Shown: positions 21,199 through 31,450 of the stretch, one piece after another
How the letters are laid out: each line of letters starts with the position of its first letter
Numbering within the stretch: position 1 is the stretch's first letter
Assembly (NCBI GenBank): GCA_024160085.1
Contig: JAMDYG010000002.1
Span: forward strand, 558,001 to 622,000
Origin: Serratia symbiotica
GTDB taxonomy: Bacteria > Pseudomonadota > Gammaproteobacteria > Enterobacterales > Enterobacteriaceae
DNA: 64,000 bases
Reading direction: 5' to 3'
Translations under genes and position numbers: made by a program
The notes under the pieces: model-generated
The model's input: the letters and a program-made list of their open reading frames with translations, nothing else
Databases searched by the model: none
Told to the model about the DNA's origin: nothing

Positions 21199-21445
21199 GG
21201 GCTTTATTTCGCGACTGGATAAGGGCCACCATTCTTTGCAGTTCGCTGTCCTTAGGTGCGCCATGGTTCATCAGCCAGTTAAACAGATCGGGATCATCGC
21301 ACTCTAGCTGGCGGATAAAAACAGTGCCTTGTCAGTATCATTTATTGGTCATACTCATATTCGAATAATGGCATGATGGAGATGTCCAGCTCACGCATGC
21401 CACGGAGGCAGGCCAATGGATGCGTGCTTTGTTGTTAATATCCAT
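21179..21445 (-). pseudogene. sdhE: FAD assembly factor SdhE, frameshifted
   Basis: SdhE promotes covalent flavinylation of SdhA and FrdA. The start [11 protein letters not shown] at 21445 is clear, but the frame is lost immediately (a base missing before the CRRGMRELD-like block). The [12 protein letters not shown] and [16 protein letters not shown] blocks are in other frames, with further indels around 21320-21360. The end, KARGPVEM and a TGA at 21179, is readable. Loss of SdhE would be expected to lower succinate dehydrogenase flavinylation. Confidence 0.85.
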
Positions 21446-21684
21446 ATTGTTATGACTCACCTCTTTTTTGCGTAGCGCTGCCATCGCTATATAAAACGAG
21501 CAACAAAGGATGCCCCTTGACCGTAAGCTTTAGAATAACAATTTGATATCACCATCGTGAAGTACATTCTCAGCGGAAAATATTCTAAAGCGCTCAATAT
21601 CCTAAAAAGCTCTGCTGGAGATGCAAACACGAATAACAGTTTGCAAAGCTCGCCACCTCTTTTACTATGGGGAAACACACCTGA

Positions 21685-21749
21685 GAACCTATCCCAATAG
21701 GCTACTAAATTGCCCACAATAATTGCGCCTGTTCTATTGGAATAGGTTC
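21685..21749. repeat. Short inverted-repeat element, copy A
   Basis: A 65-bp stretch is bounded by GAACCTATCCCAATAG (21685-21700) and CTATTGGAATAGGTTC (21734-21749), which are reverse complements with one mismatch. The same terminal sequence opens two other elements in the window (22896 and 28869). It lies in the 330-bp gap upstream of ygfZ, where I see no gene. Confidence 0.75.
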
Positions 21750-21777
21750 TATGCTAAACGCTGAGTAGGAACTTACT

Positions 21778-22764
21778 ATGATCTATAACATTCCCTTCCC
21801 ACCTCGTCAGCCTGTCGCCTCCTGGTATCTGCCCCTGACGCTGATCTCGTTAGAAGATTGGGCGTTAGTAACGCTAGAAGGGCCGGATACGGTGAAATAT
21901 CTTCAGGGCCAGGTGACGGCAGATATCGACACGCTGGCGGATGACCAGCATGTGCCGTGCGGCCACTGTGATGCTAAGGGCAAAATGTGGAGCACCCTGC
22001 GCCTTTTCCATCGCGGGGAAGGCTTTGCCTATCTGGAGCGACGCAGCGTGCTGGGCAGTCAATTGGCGGAAGTCAAGAAGTACGCGGTATTCTCCAAGGT
22101 CACCATCGCCGCCGACAATCATGCGGTACTATTGGGTGTGGCCGGTTTCCAGGCGCGCGCGGCGCTGGCAAGTACCTTCGCTATCTTGCCGGATGCCAAA
22201 CATCTGGTGGTGCAAGAAGGTGATACTACCCTGCTACAGTTCACCGAACCGGCTGAGCGTTTCTTGCTGGTGACTACCACCACCGTTGCCGAGAAGCTAG
22301 TGACCAAACTGCATAATCAGACGGAATTGAACGACAGCCGCCAATGGCTAGCACTGGATATCGAAGCCGGTTACCCGATTATCGACAACGCTAACAGTGC
22401 GCAGTTGATCCCCCAGGCCACCAACCTGCAAGCGTTACAGGGCATCAGCTTCAGCAAAGGTTGCTATACCGGTCAGGAGATGGTGGCACGCGCCAAGTTT
22501 CGCGGTGCTAACAAACGCGCACTGTACTGGCTGGAAGGTAGAGCTGGGCGCACACCGCAGGCGGCAGAGGATCTGGAACTGCAATTAGGTGAGAACTGGC
22601 GGCGCACCGGCACGGTGCTGGCCGCCAGCACACTTGCCGATGGCACGCTGTGGGTACAGGTGGTGATGAATAACGATCTAGACGCCAGCAGTAAGCTGCG
22701 AGTGCGTGCTGACGCCAACAGCCAGTTGGCGATCAAGCAGCTGCCCTATAAGCTGGAGTCTTAG
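21778..22764 (+). CDS. ygfZ: Folate-dependent iron-sulfur maturation protein YgfZ
   Basis: YgfZ (IbaG/COG0354 family) uses folate to help build or repair certain Fe-S enzymes. The protein is 328 residues (E. coli 326) with the family signature [17 protein letters not shown] near residue 228, including the conserved Cys. A GcvT-like fold is expected throughout ([14 protein letters not shown] precedes the signature). The frame is uninterrupted. It is notable that this tetrahydrofolate-linked gene is intact while the true glycine cleavage genes nearby are all broken. Confidence 0.96.
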   Translation: MIYNIPFPPRQPVASWYLPLTLISLEDWALVTLEGPDTVKYLQGQVTADIDTLADDQHVPCGHCDAKGKMWSTLRLFHRGEGFAYLERRSVLGSQLAEVKKYAVFSKVTIAADNHAVLLGVAGFQARAALASTFAILPDAKHLVVQEGDTTLLQFTEPAERFLLVTTTTVAEKLVTKLHNQTELNDSRQWLALDIEAGYPIIDNANSAQLIPQATNLQALQGISFSKGCYTGQEMVARAKFRGANKRALYWLEGRAGRTPQAAEDLELQLGENWRRTGTVLAASTLADGTLWVQVVMNNDLDASSKLRVRADANSQLAIKQLPYKLES

Positions 22765-22895
22765 ACGTTAGTATGTTAAACCCCAGGCATAGGACAGCGA
22801 TCCAATACTGCAAAACAGTCTGTGATTAATAGATAGCTGGCGTAGTAGTGCAGCCGTAACATCACGCCTGCTGGATGAGTGACTGTAGCACATAG

Positions 22896-23010
22896 AAATC
22901 TATCCCGATAGGCTATTTTATTTGTCATTTTGCATCTGGACACCGCACGTACCTCCAGTACGCGTCGGTTATTGCACGCTATCCGTATGCAAACTGACTG
23001 CAACAAGGTA
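22896..23010. repeat. Inverted-repeat element, copy B (one end lost)
   Basis: The segment starts AAATCTATCCCGATAGGCTA and is similar over most of its length to copy C at 28869-29012: shared blocks are TATTTTATTT..CATTTTG, TGCACGCTATCCGTATGCAAA (C: TCCACACTGTCCGTATCCAAA) and CTGACTGCAACAA. The right-hand terminal repeat is not seen; homology ends after GCAACAAGG. It fills most of the gap between ygfZ and trhA. Confidence 0.7.
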
Positions 23011-23048
23011 TGAGTTCAACACGATATGTGGTGGTCGTAAAACGGGGA

Positions 23049-23660
23049 TCAAACGTACAAGTAGATAGCTATAAAGTGGCAAACACTACTGCCACCGAGC
23101 ATAAAGCCATGCCGCCAGATGATATGACAGAAACGGATGCGCTTAGAGGCGTAGAAAATCACCCACAGGGTGTAGACCGCCCCACCAACTGCCAACAAAG
23201 TCACACCGCCGAGCGCCAGATGCATCGCCAATTGATAAATCACTATCAGCGATAGCCAGCCCATGGTCTGGTAAGTTACCAACGATAGCATTTCAAAGCG
23301 ATAGGCAAAGACCAGTTTAAACAATACGCCCAGCAAGGCTAGCCCCCAGATTACCGCCATCAGCCCCTTGGCTAGCGGCGAGTTCAACCCTACCTTCTGA
23401 TGAAGAATAGCATGGTATAGCGTGGAGGCGAGAAACAGTAGGATCATGCTGACGCCATACAGGCTGTAGCTGGTGATGGCCGTTACGTCTGTGCCAGTGT
23501 CCACCGCCCGTACCAGCAGCAGTACTAGGCCAACAATGCCGAATACCAGCCCAATGCCGTAGCTGATGCTGTTAGCAATCTCCTCCGCCCAAGGATAAGA
23601 GGTACAGCGGCGATTTTCTGGTCGCTGATTTTTTCTATACCCTTTTTTCCCATATAGCAA
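23049..23660 (-). pseudogene. trhA: TrhA (hemolysin-III/CREST family) with internal deletion
   Basis: The protein has several membrane segments ([47 protein letters not shown]) and matches E. coli TrhA/YqfA. Compared with it, about 29 residues are missing in-frame between LYHAILHQK and [10 protein letters not shown]. The missing part holds the family signature (the Asp-His in FDHxxIY and AGTYTP). One-residue insertions ([14 protein letters not shown]) and an apparent frame change at the N-terminus add to the damage. The frame is open for 203 residues, so a product could be made, but it is unlikely to be functional. Confidence 0.7.
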
Positions 23661-23877
23661 AATCCTTTAAAATCTATATTGCTTAAGATTTCCACATCGC
23701 AGCTTAAGTTAAGAATAATTCCAGTGTACACGTGTAGTCTAAAATAAAACTATGAATATGGGTAAGCCGCACAAAAAAGCACCGCATAATGTGATGCCCT
23801 CCGAATATAAATTTCGCCGAAACTGTTATTAGGCTATGCAAGGATGGCACTGCTGGCAGGCAATGAGCAGGCACAGC

Positions 23878-26770
23878 CTAGTATTCACTCACTGGCACAC
23901 AGGAACAGAACAGGTTGCGATCGCCGTACACGTCATCCGGACGTTTGACGCTTGGCCAGTACCAGTACTTGTTTTCGCGTACGCTAACGGTTGGGAACAC
24001 CGCCAGCTCACGGCTGTAAGCATGCTGCTAGTAGCCGACCAGTTCCGCCTGAACGTATGGCGCATTCACCAACGGGTTATCTCTCAGCGGCCATTCACCT
24101 TGCGCAACGCGGTCGATCTCGCTGCGGATAGCCAGCAGCATGGCATTGATAAAGCGATCCAGCTCCACCTTGCTTTCTGATTCGTTCGGCTCAACCATCA
24201 ATGTGCAAGCAACCGGAAACGACATCGTCAGCGCATGGAAACCGTAGTCGATCAGGCGTTTAGCTATATCTATTTCACCGATATGGGTCTCTTCTTTAAG
24301 CGGACATATGTCGAGGATGCATTCGTGCGCCATGCGATGATCGCGGCCGGTATACAGCACCGGATAGGCGTCTTTCAGGGGGGTAGCGATATAGTTAGCG
24401 TTGAGAATCGCCATCTGGCTGGCCTGTTTCAAGCCCTCCGCCCCATCATGCGGATGTACATCTAATTGATTGGCAAGATATCGATGCACTGCCAAACGGC
24501 GCTGCGGATACTGCGCCCTGCTGGGTGGTCACGCCATCGATCTGCACCACGCTATGGCTAGACACAAACGGTGCCAGGTGTGATTTTATACTGATAGGCC
24601 CCATGCCTGGGCCGCTGCCGCCATACGGAATGCAGAAGGTTTTGTGCAGGTTAAGGTGCGAAACATCTGCTCCAATATAGCCCGGCATAACGATACCTAC
24701 CTGGGCATTCATGTTGGCACCATCAAGATAAACTCGACCGCCGAACTGGTGCACGATCTGGCACACCTCGCAGATAGTTTCTTCATACACGCCGTGAGTC
24801 TATGGGTAGGTCACCATCATAATACACGACAGCACGTCGCCTGCCTGCTCTGCCTTAATACGCAGATCATGCAGATCAATGTTGCCGTTTTTGTCGTAGG
24901 CTACTACCACTACGCTCATACCTGCCATCTGGGCGGAAGCAGGATTGGTGCCTTGTGTAGAGTTTGGGATCAGACAGATATGGCGACCCACTTGATTGCG
25001 GCTTTCGTGGTAAAGACGGATCGCCAACAGGCCAACGCATTCATCTTGCGCGCTAGAGTTAGTCTGCATGCAAACTGCGTTATATTCAGTCAGTTGCACC
25101 AGCCACTGCGACAATTGGCCGATCAACTGCTGATAACCCGCTGCTTGCTCAGGTGGGCAGAACGGGTATAGGTCAGAAAATTCAGGCCGGGTGATCAGGA
25201 TGATTTCCGCTGCCGTATTCAACTTCATGGTGCAGGAACCCAGCGGGATCATCGCTTGGTTCAGCACTAGATCCTTGCGCTCCAGATAGTGCATGTAACG
25301 CATCATCTCGGTTTCGCTGTGGTAGCGGTTGAATACCGGGTGAGTCAGGATCGGATCTTTGCGCAGCAAGTTGGCCGGGATAGACTGGCTATTTTTACTC
25401 ACCGCTGCGTCTAGTGTGTCGATGATATCCAGGCCGTATTTGTCACCCACGCAGGGTAAACAGCGTTTGCACGTTTTCGAGTAAGGTGGCTTCTTCCGGC
25501 ATAATGCCCACGGTCCCCTGAATGTCAGTGCGCAGATTGATACCGAAGCCCCGTGCACGTTCCAACAGCGCTGTTTTATCTTTTACTTCAACCCTCAGGG
25601 TGTATAACCAGGTTTTATGGCGCAGCGTCAAACCGGTTTGTTACAACCCAACGGCCAGAATATCGGCCAGGCGGTGGATACGCCCGGCAATGTGTTGCAG
25701 TCCCTATGCACCATAGTACACCGCATACAGGCTGGCGATGTTAGCTAGCAGTACCTGCGAAGTACAAATATTCGAGTTAGCCTTTTCACGGAGGATATGC
25801 TGTTCACGCGTTTGTATCGCCATGCGCAACGCGGTATTGCCAGCCGCATCGCGGGAAACGCCGATGATACGGCCCGGCATTGCACATTTGAATTCATCGC
25901 GACAAGCGAAGAAAGCCGCATGCGGCCCCACCATAGCCCATCGGTACGCCGAAGCGCTGCGCGTAACCGAACACGATATCAGCACTCGGTGCAACCAGTA
26001 GCACCCAACGCCATAATATCAGCGGCTACGCTGGTAACGATGTTACGGGATTTCAGCTCGGCCAGTAGCGCGCGCGGTAATCGTGAAGTTAGCCAGTGGT
26101 ACCCATCTGCAGTAGCAGTACACCGAATACCCCTTTCCACTCCCGCACTTTTTCAGCTTTATCGACAATCACCTCGAAACCAAAGGTTGCAGCGCGGGTA
26201 CGCACCACGTCCAGCATTTGTGGATGCACTTCATCCGCCGCCACGAAAAAACGGTTAGCCCCCTTCAGCTTGCTGGCGCGTTTAGCCAGCGCCATCGCTT
26301 CAGCGGCAGCGGTCGCTTCATCCAGCAGCGAGGCGGGGGCCAGATCCAAGCAGGTCAGATCGCTCGTCAGAGTCTGAAATTTCAGCAGCGCCTTCAGACG
26401 ACGGCCCTGCGACACTTCCGGCTGATAGGGAGTATAGGAGGCGTACCAGACTGGATTTTCCAAAATGTTGCGCTGGATCACCGGCGGCGTCAGCACCCGC
26501 GCTGTACCCCATGCCAATGTACGATTTGTAACGCTGATTCTGCGAGGCGATCGCCTTCAGTTCGGCCAATGCCTGATGTTCCGTAGCCGCGTTGCCCACC
26601 GGCAGCGGCTTCGGCAAATGAATATCTGCGGGCAAAATCTGTTGGATCAGCGCGCTGAGCGTGCGTGCACCTACCGTTGCCAGCAACACCTGCTATTGTT
26701 CCGTAGAATAGCTGATGTGGCGATCAATGAACGCTTCGCTGTGTTCAAGTTAGCTTAGTGTCTGAGTCAT
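23878..26770 (-). pseudogene. gcvP: Glycine dehydrogenase (P-protein), multiply frameshifted
   Basis: GcvP is the PLP-dependent decarboxylase of glycine cleavage. From the ATG at 26770 (MTQTLS) to a TAG at 23878 ([10 protein letters not shown]-stop) the DNA is collinear with GcvP at about the normal length (~960 codons). It is broken into at least seven frame segments, with breaks near 26690, 26318, 26089, 25443, 24800, 24495 and 24030. The PLP-lysine region ([19 protein letters not shown]) is present. Neighbours gcvH and gcvT are also broken, so the whole operon is dead. Confidence 0.94.
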
Positions 26771-26852
26771 TGCCACATATTCCTGAATGCTTGCGTGGTA
26801 CTGGATATTACCTGATCTAAAACGCCCCGCTAGGTTTGGGACGTCATATTGA

Positions 26853-27243
26853 TTACTCGTCTATAGAATCCTGATAGGCACCAGCATCCAGCAGGTTGCC
26901 CAGAGCTCACCGACGTCGGACGCCTTGATGCAGAATAGCTAGCCTTCGGCCGTAGGTTGCGCTTGTTCACAGGCTCCGGTGCACTTTCCAGTGCGTCGTT
27001 AACCGCAATGATTTCACCGCTGATTGGCGCGTAGATGTCAGAGGCGTCCTTCACCGATTCCGCCACCGCACAATCGTCACCAGCAGAGACGATTGTGCCT
27101 ATTTCTGGCAAATTGACAAATACCATGTCGCCTAACAATTCCTGCGCATGCTCGGTGATCCCTACCAGGTATTCACCATGACCTGCGTCACACACCCACT
27201 CATGAGAGGTGGCGTATTTCAGTTCTGTTGGCACATTACTCAT
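26853..27243 (-). pseudogene. gcvH: Glycine cleavage H protein, frameshifted after the lipoyl domain
   Basis: GcvH is the lipoyl carrier shuttling the aminomethyl group. The first ~92 residues ([29 protein letters not shown]) are normal and contain the lipoylation lysine in [10 protein letters not shown] frameshift after SAPEPVN breaks the C-terminal helix: KASDVGEL and [15 protein letters not shown] lie in other frames, and the conserved Trp in EGWLF is an amber codon (26939-26941). The truncated frame runs on to 26830 with unrelated residues. A lipoyl-domain fragment might still be made. Confidence 0.9.
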
Positions 27244-27288
27244 CGCCAGTTACTCCTTTAAAGAAATGAGAGAATCAATCAATAAACA

Positions 27289-28393
27289 TCAGTGAACCAG
27301 TGAGTTGCCAGCACGGACAAAGCCGGGTTTGGTCACCTTGACCGGCATCTCACGGTTGCGGATTTGCACGATAGCCTGTTCGCCGACACCCGTAGGCACG
27401 CGCGCTAAGGAGATGCTGAATGAAGCCTAAAGTCGGAGAGAACGAACCGCTGGTGATTACCCATTGGCGTGTCTGCCCACTTCATCGGTGAAATGCACTG
27501 GCAGCCCATAGCGTCGTAGTACGCCTTTTTCAGTCATGATCAAGCCGACCAGTTGTTCGCTGTCCAGCTAACGCTGCTGTTCCAGGGCAGAGCGGCCGAT
27601 GAACTGACGATCTTCCGGTATCCAAGCAATGGTCCAACCCATGTTGGCGGCCAACGGTGAGACGCCTTTGTCCATGTCCTGACCATACAGGTTCATGCTC
27701 GCTTCCATACGCAAGGTGTCACGCTCTCCCAACCCTGCTAGCTTGACGCCTGCGGCCAGTAGCTGCTGCCAGAAGCCTGCCGCCTACTCTTTCGGCATGG
27801 CGATTTCACAACCAGCTTCGCCGGTGTATCCGGTAGTGGAGATAAACAGATCCCCGATATGTACGCTGAAGAACGGCTTCATGCCTTCAACCGCGCTTTT
27901 GCTCCGGGGTAAATCGGGTGGCGGCGCGCTCTTGAGCCTGTTGACCTTGCACCGCGATCAACGCCAGATAGTCACGCACCGTCAGGCGATACGCTATACG
28001 GCACGGCATGCGCTTCGATCCAAGACAGGTCTTTTTCGCGCGTGGCAGAGTTCACTACCAGGCAAAAATAATCTTCAGCGAGGAAATAGATAATCAGATC
28101 GTCGATCATACTACCGGAGTCATTCAGCATGCCGGTATACAGCGCTTTACCAGGTTGAGTAAGCTTGGCGATATCGTTCGCCAGCAGATAACATATGAAC
28201 TCACAGGTACAGGCTACGTGTAGATCCACGATAGTTATATGGGAGGCATCGAACACGCTAACATCCTGCCGCACGACATGATGCTCATAAATTTGTGAGC
28301 CATAGTGCAATGTGGCATCATCCAGCCATGAAAGTCCACCATGCGCGCTCCATGCGCCATATGATGGTCGTACAATGAGGTTTGCTTTGTCAT
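27289..28393 (-). pseudogene. gcvT: Aminomethyltransferase (T protein), multiply frameshifted
   Basis: GcvT transfers the C1 unit to tetrahydrofolate. It starts at 28393 ([18 protein letters not shown]) and loses frame after HGWMMP. Further blocks [40 protein letters not shown] and [19 protein letters not shown] read in a second frame, then more breaks follow to the end [16 protein letters not shown] at 27289. Order gcvT-gcvH-gcvP is the normal operon. The protein would not fold as the full barrel. Confidence 0.93.
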
Positions 28394-28868
28394 TTTTTCC
28401 CTTTTCCATTTGATCGCTAGAAGATAGGGGCAGTCACACAATACGCCACTGATACCATGGCGTACTGACTGCTCGGCAGAAACGCTGCGCCGGTGCAACC
28501 CAAAATTGCGGTCAACCCTGATAACCGCAGATGTTACCTTTCCCTGGAATTATCACTGAACGCCCTCATTAACTATTAGTTAAAATAGGCTCGATAATAT
28601 TCAGGTACAGAAAAATGCGGGCTAGTGTGTAGAGTTTTTCACTAAAAATGCGATTAAGGACACTAAATAAAAATTAGCCGGGAAAAACAATGGGTTATAT
28701 AACATGACGGTGACATACGGAGAATTCTGCCTTTTGATAGAGCCGACTAGCGGATTAGAAAAAATCATGATAAAAACACCCGAAATGAGATTATTTCAAA
28801 TGAAGATTGATTGAAGAAAACCAGGTAAATTCATAGGCTCCCGCTGGGAGCCTGGCCAGAAAGATTAA
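28394..28868. other. Gene-free stretch upstream of gcvT
   Basis: About 475 bp between the gcvT start and a repeat element. I see no open frame with recognisable homology. It is A+T-rich around 28620-28840 and probably contains the old gcv promoter region. No glycine riboswitch-like conserved core was noticed. Confidence 0.5.
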
Positions 28869-29012
28869 GAACCTATCCCATTAGCTATTTTATTTTCCAT
28901 TTTGGCCCTGGGCAGTATTCACCATCCCCACAGACTCTCTATACGCTCAGCTTGTTCCACACTGTCCGTATCCAAACTGGCTGCAACAATGTACGCCTAC
29001 TGGGATTGGCTC
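28869..29012. repeat. Inverted-repeat element, copy C, overlapping the ubiI 3' end
   Basis: The 144-bp segment is bounded by GAACCTATCCCATTAG (28869-28884) and CTACTGGGATTGGCTC (28997-29012), imperfect inverted repeats (13 of 16). The interior resembles copy B. The right-hand repeat overlaps the end of ubiI and supplies its last codons and TAG stop (28997-28999). No ORF is inside. It behaves like a small non-autonomous (MITE-like) element. Confidence 0.75.
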
Positions 29013-30214
29013 TTGGCTAGCCATTCCGGAAAATCATTCAGACCCATCGCCTGACGCACCAGTTTCGGTTTGATACCCGGCAGGCTATCCGCTAGCCGTA
29101 GGCTAATGCCACGCAACAACTTTTTTACCGAATGATGGCCGTCGAACAACTTATGGAAACCTTGCATACTGGCTAACATCACCGCAGCACCGTGCTTACG
29201 GCGGCGTTCATAGCGGCGCAGATACAGATGCTGGCCGATGTCTTTCCCTTGGTGCTGTAAGCGCCGCAGTTCGCAGATTAATTCTGCGGCATCCATAAAG
29301 CCCAGATTCACCCCCTGACCAGCCAACGGATGCACCGTGTGCGCCGCATCGCCAACTAGCGCCAAGCGATGCGCGGCGAAACTGCGTGCATAGCGTCCTG
29401 TCAACGGAAAGGTTAGGCGCTCACTCTCCAAGCGGCAATTGCCCAGCCGCATGTCAAAGGCCATTGCTAGTTGGCGATTAAATTGCTCCGGTGACAATTG
29501 CTTCAGCCGTTCTGCATTGAGCGGCGTCACTGACCAGACGATCGAACTTAGATACGGATCGCTGAACGGCAGGAATGCCAGAATGCCATCGCCACGGAAT
29601 ATCTGCCGCGCCGTGGCCAGATGTGGCACTTCGCTGCGGATGGTAGCTACTAACGCATGGTGACGATAATCCCAAAAGATCAGTGGGATGTCTGCGTGCT
29701 GACGCAGCCATGAATGGGCACCATCGGCAGCGATCACTAACCTGGCACTCAACATACGGACGTCTTCCAGCATGATAAAAGCGTCGTTCTCGCCCCAAGC
29801 TACCTGTTTGAGCGCAGCTGGGGTAATCAGGGTTATATTAGACAAGCTTTCAGCACGTTTCCACAATACCTGTTGGATTACCGAGTTTTCGATAATATGG
29901 CCAAGATGGCTAAAGCCACACTCATCACCGCGAAAGGTGATTTTGCCGAAGCTATCACCATCCCATACCTCCATCGCGTGGTAAGTGCTGGCGCGTAGTT
30001 GGAGGATGTCCTGCCAGACACCGATATGTTGCAGCAAACACTCACTGGCAGCGTTGATGGCTGAGACGCGTAACGCAGGCAATTCCTGCGGCGGTGTCAT
30101 ATCCGGCTGCCGCTGTTCCAGCACCGCAATGCGTAGACCGCTGCCATGTAGGCCACAGGCCAGCGCCAGCCCTACCATACCGCCACCAGCAATAACCAAG
30201 TCAAATGATTGCAT
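28997..30214 (-). CDS. ubiI: 2-polyprenylphenol 6-hydroxylase (ubiquinone C5 hydroxylase)
   Basis: UbiI (VisC) hydroxylates C5 of the ubiquinone ring. The 405-residue flavoprotein has the FAD dinucleotide motif VIAGGGMVGLALA at the N-terminus, the DG motif (IAADGAHSWLR) near residue 170 and the GD motif (LVGDAAHTVHPLAGQGVNLG) near residue 290. It is 5 residues longer than E. coli UbiI because the C-terminus after PEWL runs into a repeat element and ends AKSQSQ. The partner gene ubiH lies upstream on the same strand. Otherwise intact. Confidence 0.96.
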   Translation of the reverse strand: MQSFDLVIAGGGMVGLALACGLHGSGLRIAVLEQRQPDMTPPQELPALRVSAINAASECLLQHIGVWQDILQLRASTYHAMEVWDGDSFGKITFRGDECGFSHLGHIIENSVIQQVLWKRAESLSNITLITPAALKQVAWGENDAFIMLEDVRMLSARLVIAADGAHSWLRQHADIPLIFWDYRHHALVATIRSEVPHLATARQIFRGDGILAFLPFSDPYLSSIVWSVTPLNAERLKQLSPEQFNRQLAMAFDMRLGNCRLESERLTFPLTGRYARSFAAHRLALVGDAAHTVHPLAGQGVNLGFMDAAELICELRRLQHQGKDIGQHLYLRRYERRRKHGAAVMLASMQGFHKLFDGHHSVKKLLRGISLRLADSLPGIKPKLVRQAMGLNDFPEWLAKSQSQ

Positions 30215-30266
30215 ACTGCTTATTTCCTTAAATACGCACTACACGGGGCAGCGCGCTGATGTCAGT

Positions 30267-31445
30267 CTAACGTTTCACCCAGCCCAACGCGCGCTTAGCG
30301 AAGGCATTGCGCATCACTGGCAAGCGCGCCATCGCCAGCAAACCTAGATTGCGGCCAACGACCAGCGAACCGTAGCAGTTAGCGAACAAACGGATCAAGC
30401 CATCGGTCACCGCAATTGTGGCTTGCTGATCCTGTTGCCGCCGTTGTTGATAACGGTTCAGCCATGCATAGCTACCAGGATCTTCGTCATTATTCGCCGC
30501 TTCCGCCAGCGTTTCCGCCAGTGACATTACATCGCGTAGGCCGAGGTTAAACCCCTGCCCGGCGATCGGGTGCAACGTCTGTGCAGCATTACCTACCAAA
30601 GCTAACCGGTGACTGATGTGCCGGTTGGCGATCAGCAGGCTAAGCGGATAACTATGACGTTTGCCAGCTTTTAGGATACGCCCCAAACGCCAGCCGAAAG
30701 CTTGTTGTAGCGCGTTGATAAAGTGCTTATCGTCCCAAGCATCAACCCGCTCGTGTTGTTCTCGCGCATGACACCAAACTAGCGAACTGCGGCCTTGCGA
30801 CATTGGCAGCATTGCCAGCGGCCCATAGCGGGTAAAGCGTTCAAAAGCACGCCCCAGTGGATCTTCCGCAGTAGTGACATTAGCAATGGTAGCGAACTGC
30901 GGGTAATCACTCTGCTGCCACTGTATATTACAAGCCTGTGCCAGCGCAGAATGCGAGCCGTCAGCCGCTACCATCAGTTGCCCGCTGATACGCTGGCCGC
31001 TGTCCAGCAGCACCTCCACCTGCTCGGTGCTGCGGACTACATTAACCACCCGCGCTGGGCAGTGCAGCGTCACGCCAGGTACCTTCGCCAGCAGCGCAAA
31101 CAGCCGCTTACCGGCATCGTGTAGTTCGATAACCTGGCCGAGCGCAGCGACCTGAAAATCCTGCGCATGCAAATTAACAAAGCTAGCGTGACCGCGATCG
31201 CTAACGTGCACCTGGGTAATGGCCGTGGCGCAATCGCTCAGCGCTGACCATACGCCAATACGCATCAACTGCTGACAGGTTCCTTGCGCCAGCGCGATAG
31301 CGCGGGCATCAAAGCCTGGGTGGCTACGGTCATCCGGGTGGTTAGCTTCAACCAGATCCACCGCCATGCTGCTTTGGGTTAGCACCGAGATAGCCAGCGC
31401 CAAGGTCGTCCCCGCCATACCTCCGCCAACAATAATTACTCCCAT
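30267..31445 (-). CDS. ubiH: 2-octaprenyl-6-methoxyphenol hydroxylase (ubiquinone C1 hydroxylase)
   Basis: UbiH hydroxylates C1 of the ubiquinone ring, aerobically, on the Ubi complex near the membrane. The protein is 392 residues, exactly the E. coli length, starting MGVIIVGGGMAGTTLALAIS with the FAD motif. The DG-type motif (VAADGSHSALAQA) and the VGNAAQTLHPIAGQGFNLG motif (Asn instead of Asp, as in E. coli UbiH) are present. It sits 5 bp after the pepP stop and 52 bp before ubiI, forming the pepP-ubiH-ubiI operon. Confidence 0.97.
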   Translation of the reverse strand: MGVIIVGGGMAGTTLALAISVLTQSSMAVDLVEANHPDDRSHPGFDARAIALAQGTCQQLMRIGVWSALSDCATAITQVHVSDRGHASFVNLHAQDFQVAALGQVIELHDAGKRLFALLAKVPGVTLHCPARVVNVVRSTEQVEVLLDSGQRISGQLMVAADGSHSALAQACNIQWQQSDYPQFATIANVTTAEDPLGRAFERFTRYGPLAMLPMSQGRSSLVWCHAREQHERVDAWDDKHFINALQQAFGWRLGRILKAGKRHSYPLSLLIANRHISHRLALVGNAAQTLHPIAGQGFNLGLRDVMSLAETLAEAANNDEDPGSYAWLNRYQQRRQQDQQATIAVTDGLIRLFANCYGSLVVGRNLGLLAMARLPVMRNAFAKRALGWVKR

Positions 31446-31450
31446 TCGCT

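Noticed and set aside
26089-26517. 142-residue frame as a separate gene
   Set aside because: It is one frame segment of gcvP (substrate domain), collinear with the segments on both sides.
28394-28868. Possible glycine riboswitch upstream of gcvT
   Set aside because: No tandem aptamer-like conserved core was seen; enterobacterial gcv operons are usually controlled by GcvA/GcvR.
30267-31445. Missing Asp in the UbiH GD-type motif (VGNAAQ)
   Set aside because: E. coli UbiH has the same Asn, so this is normal for the family.
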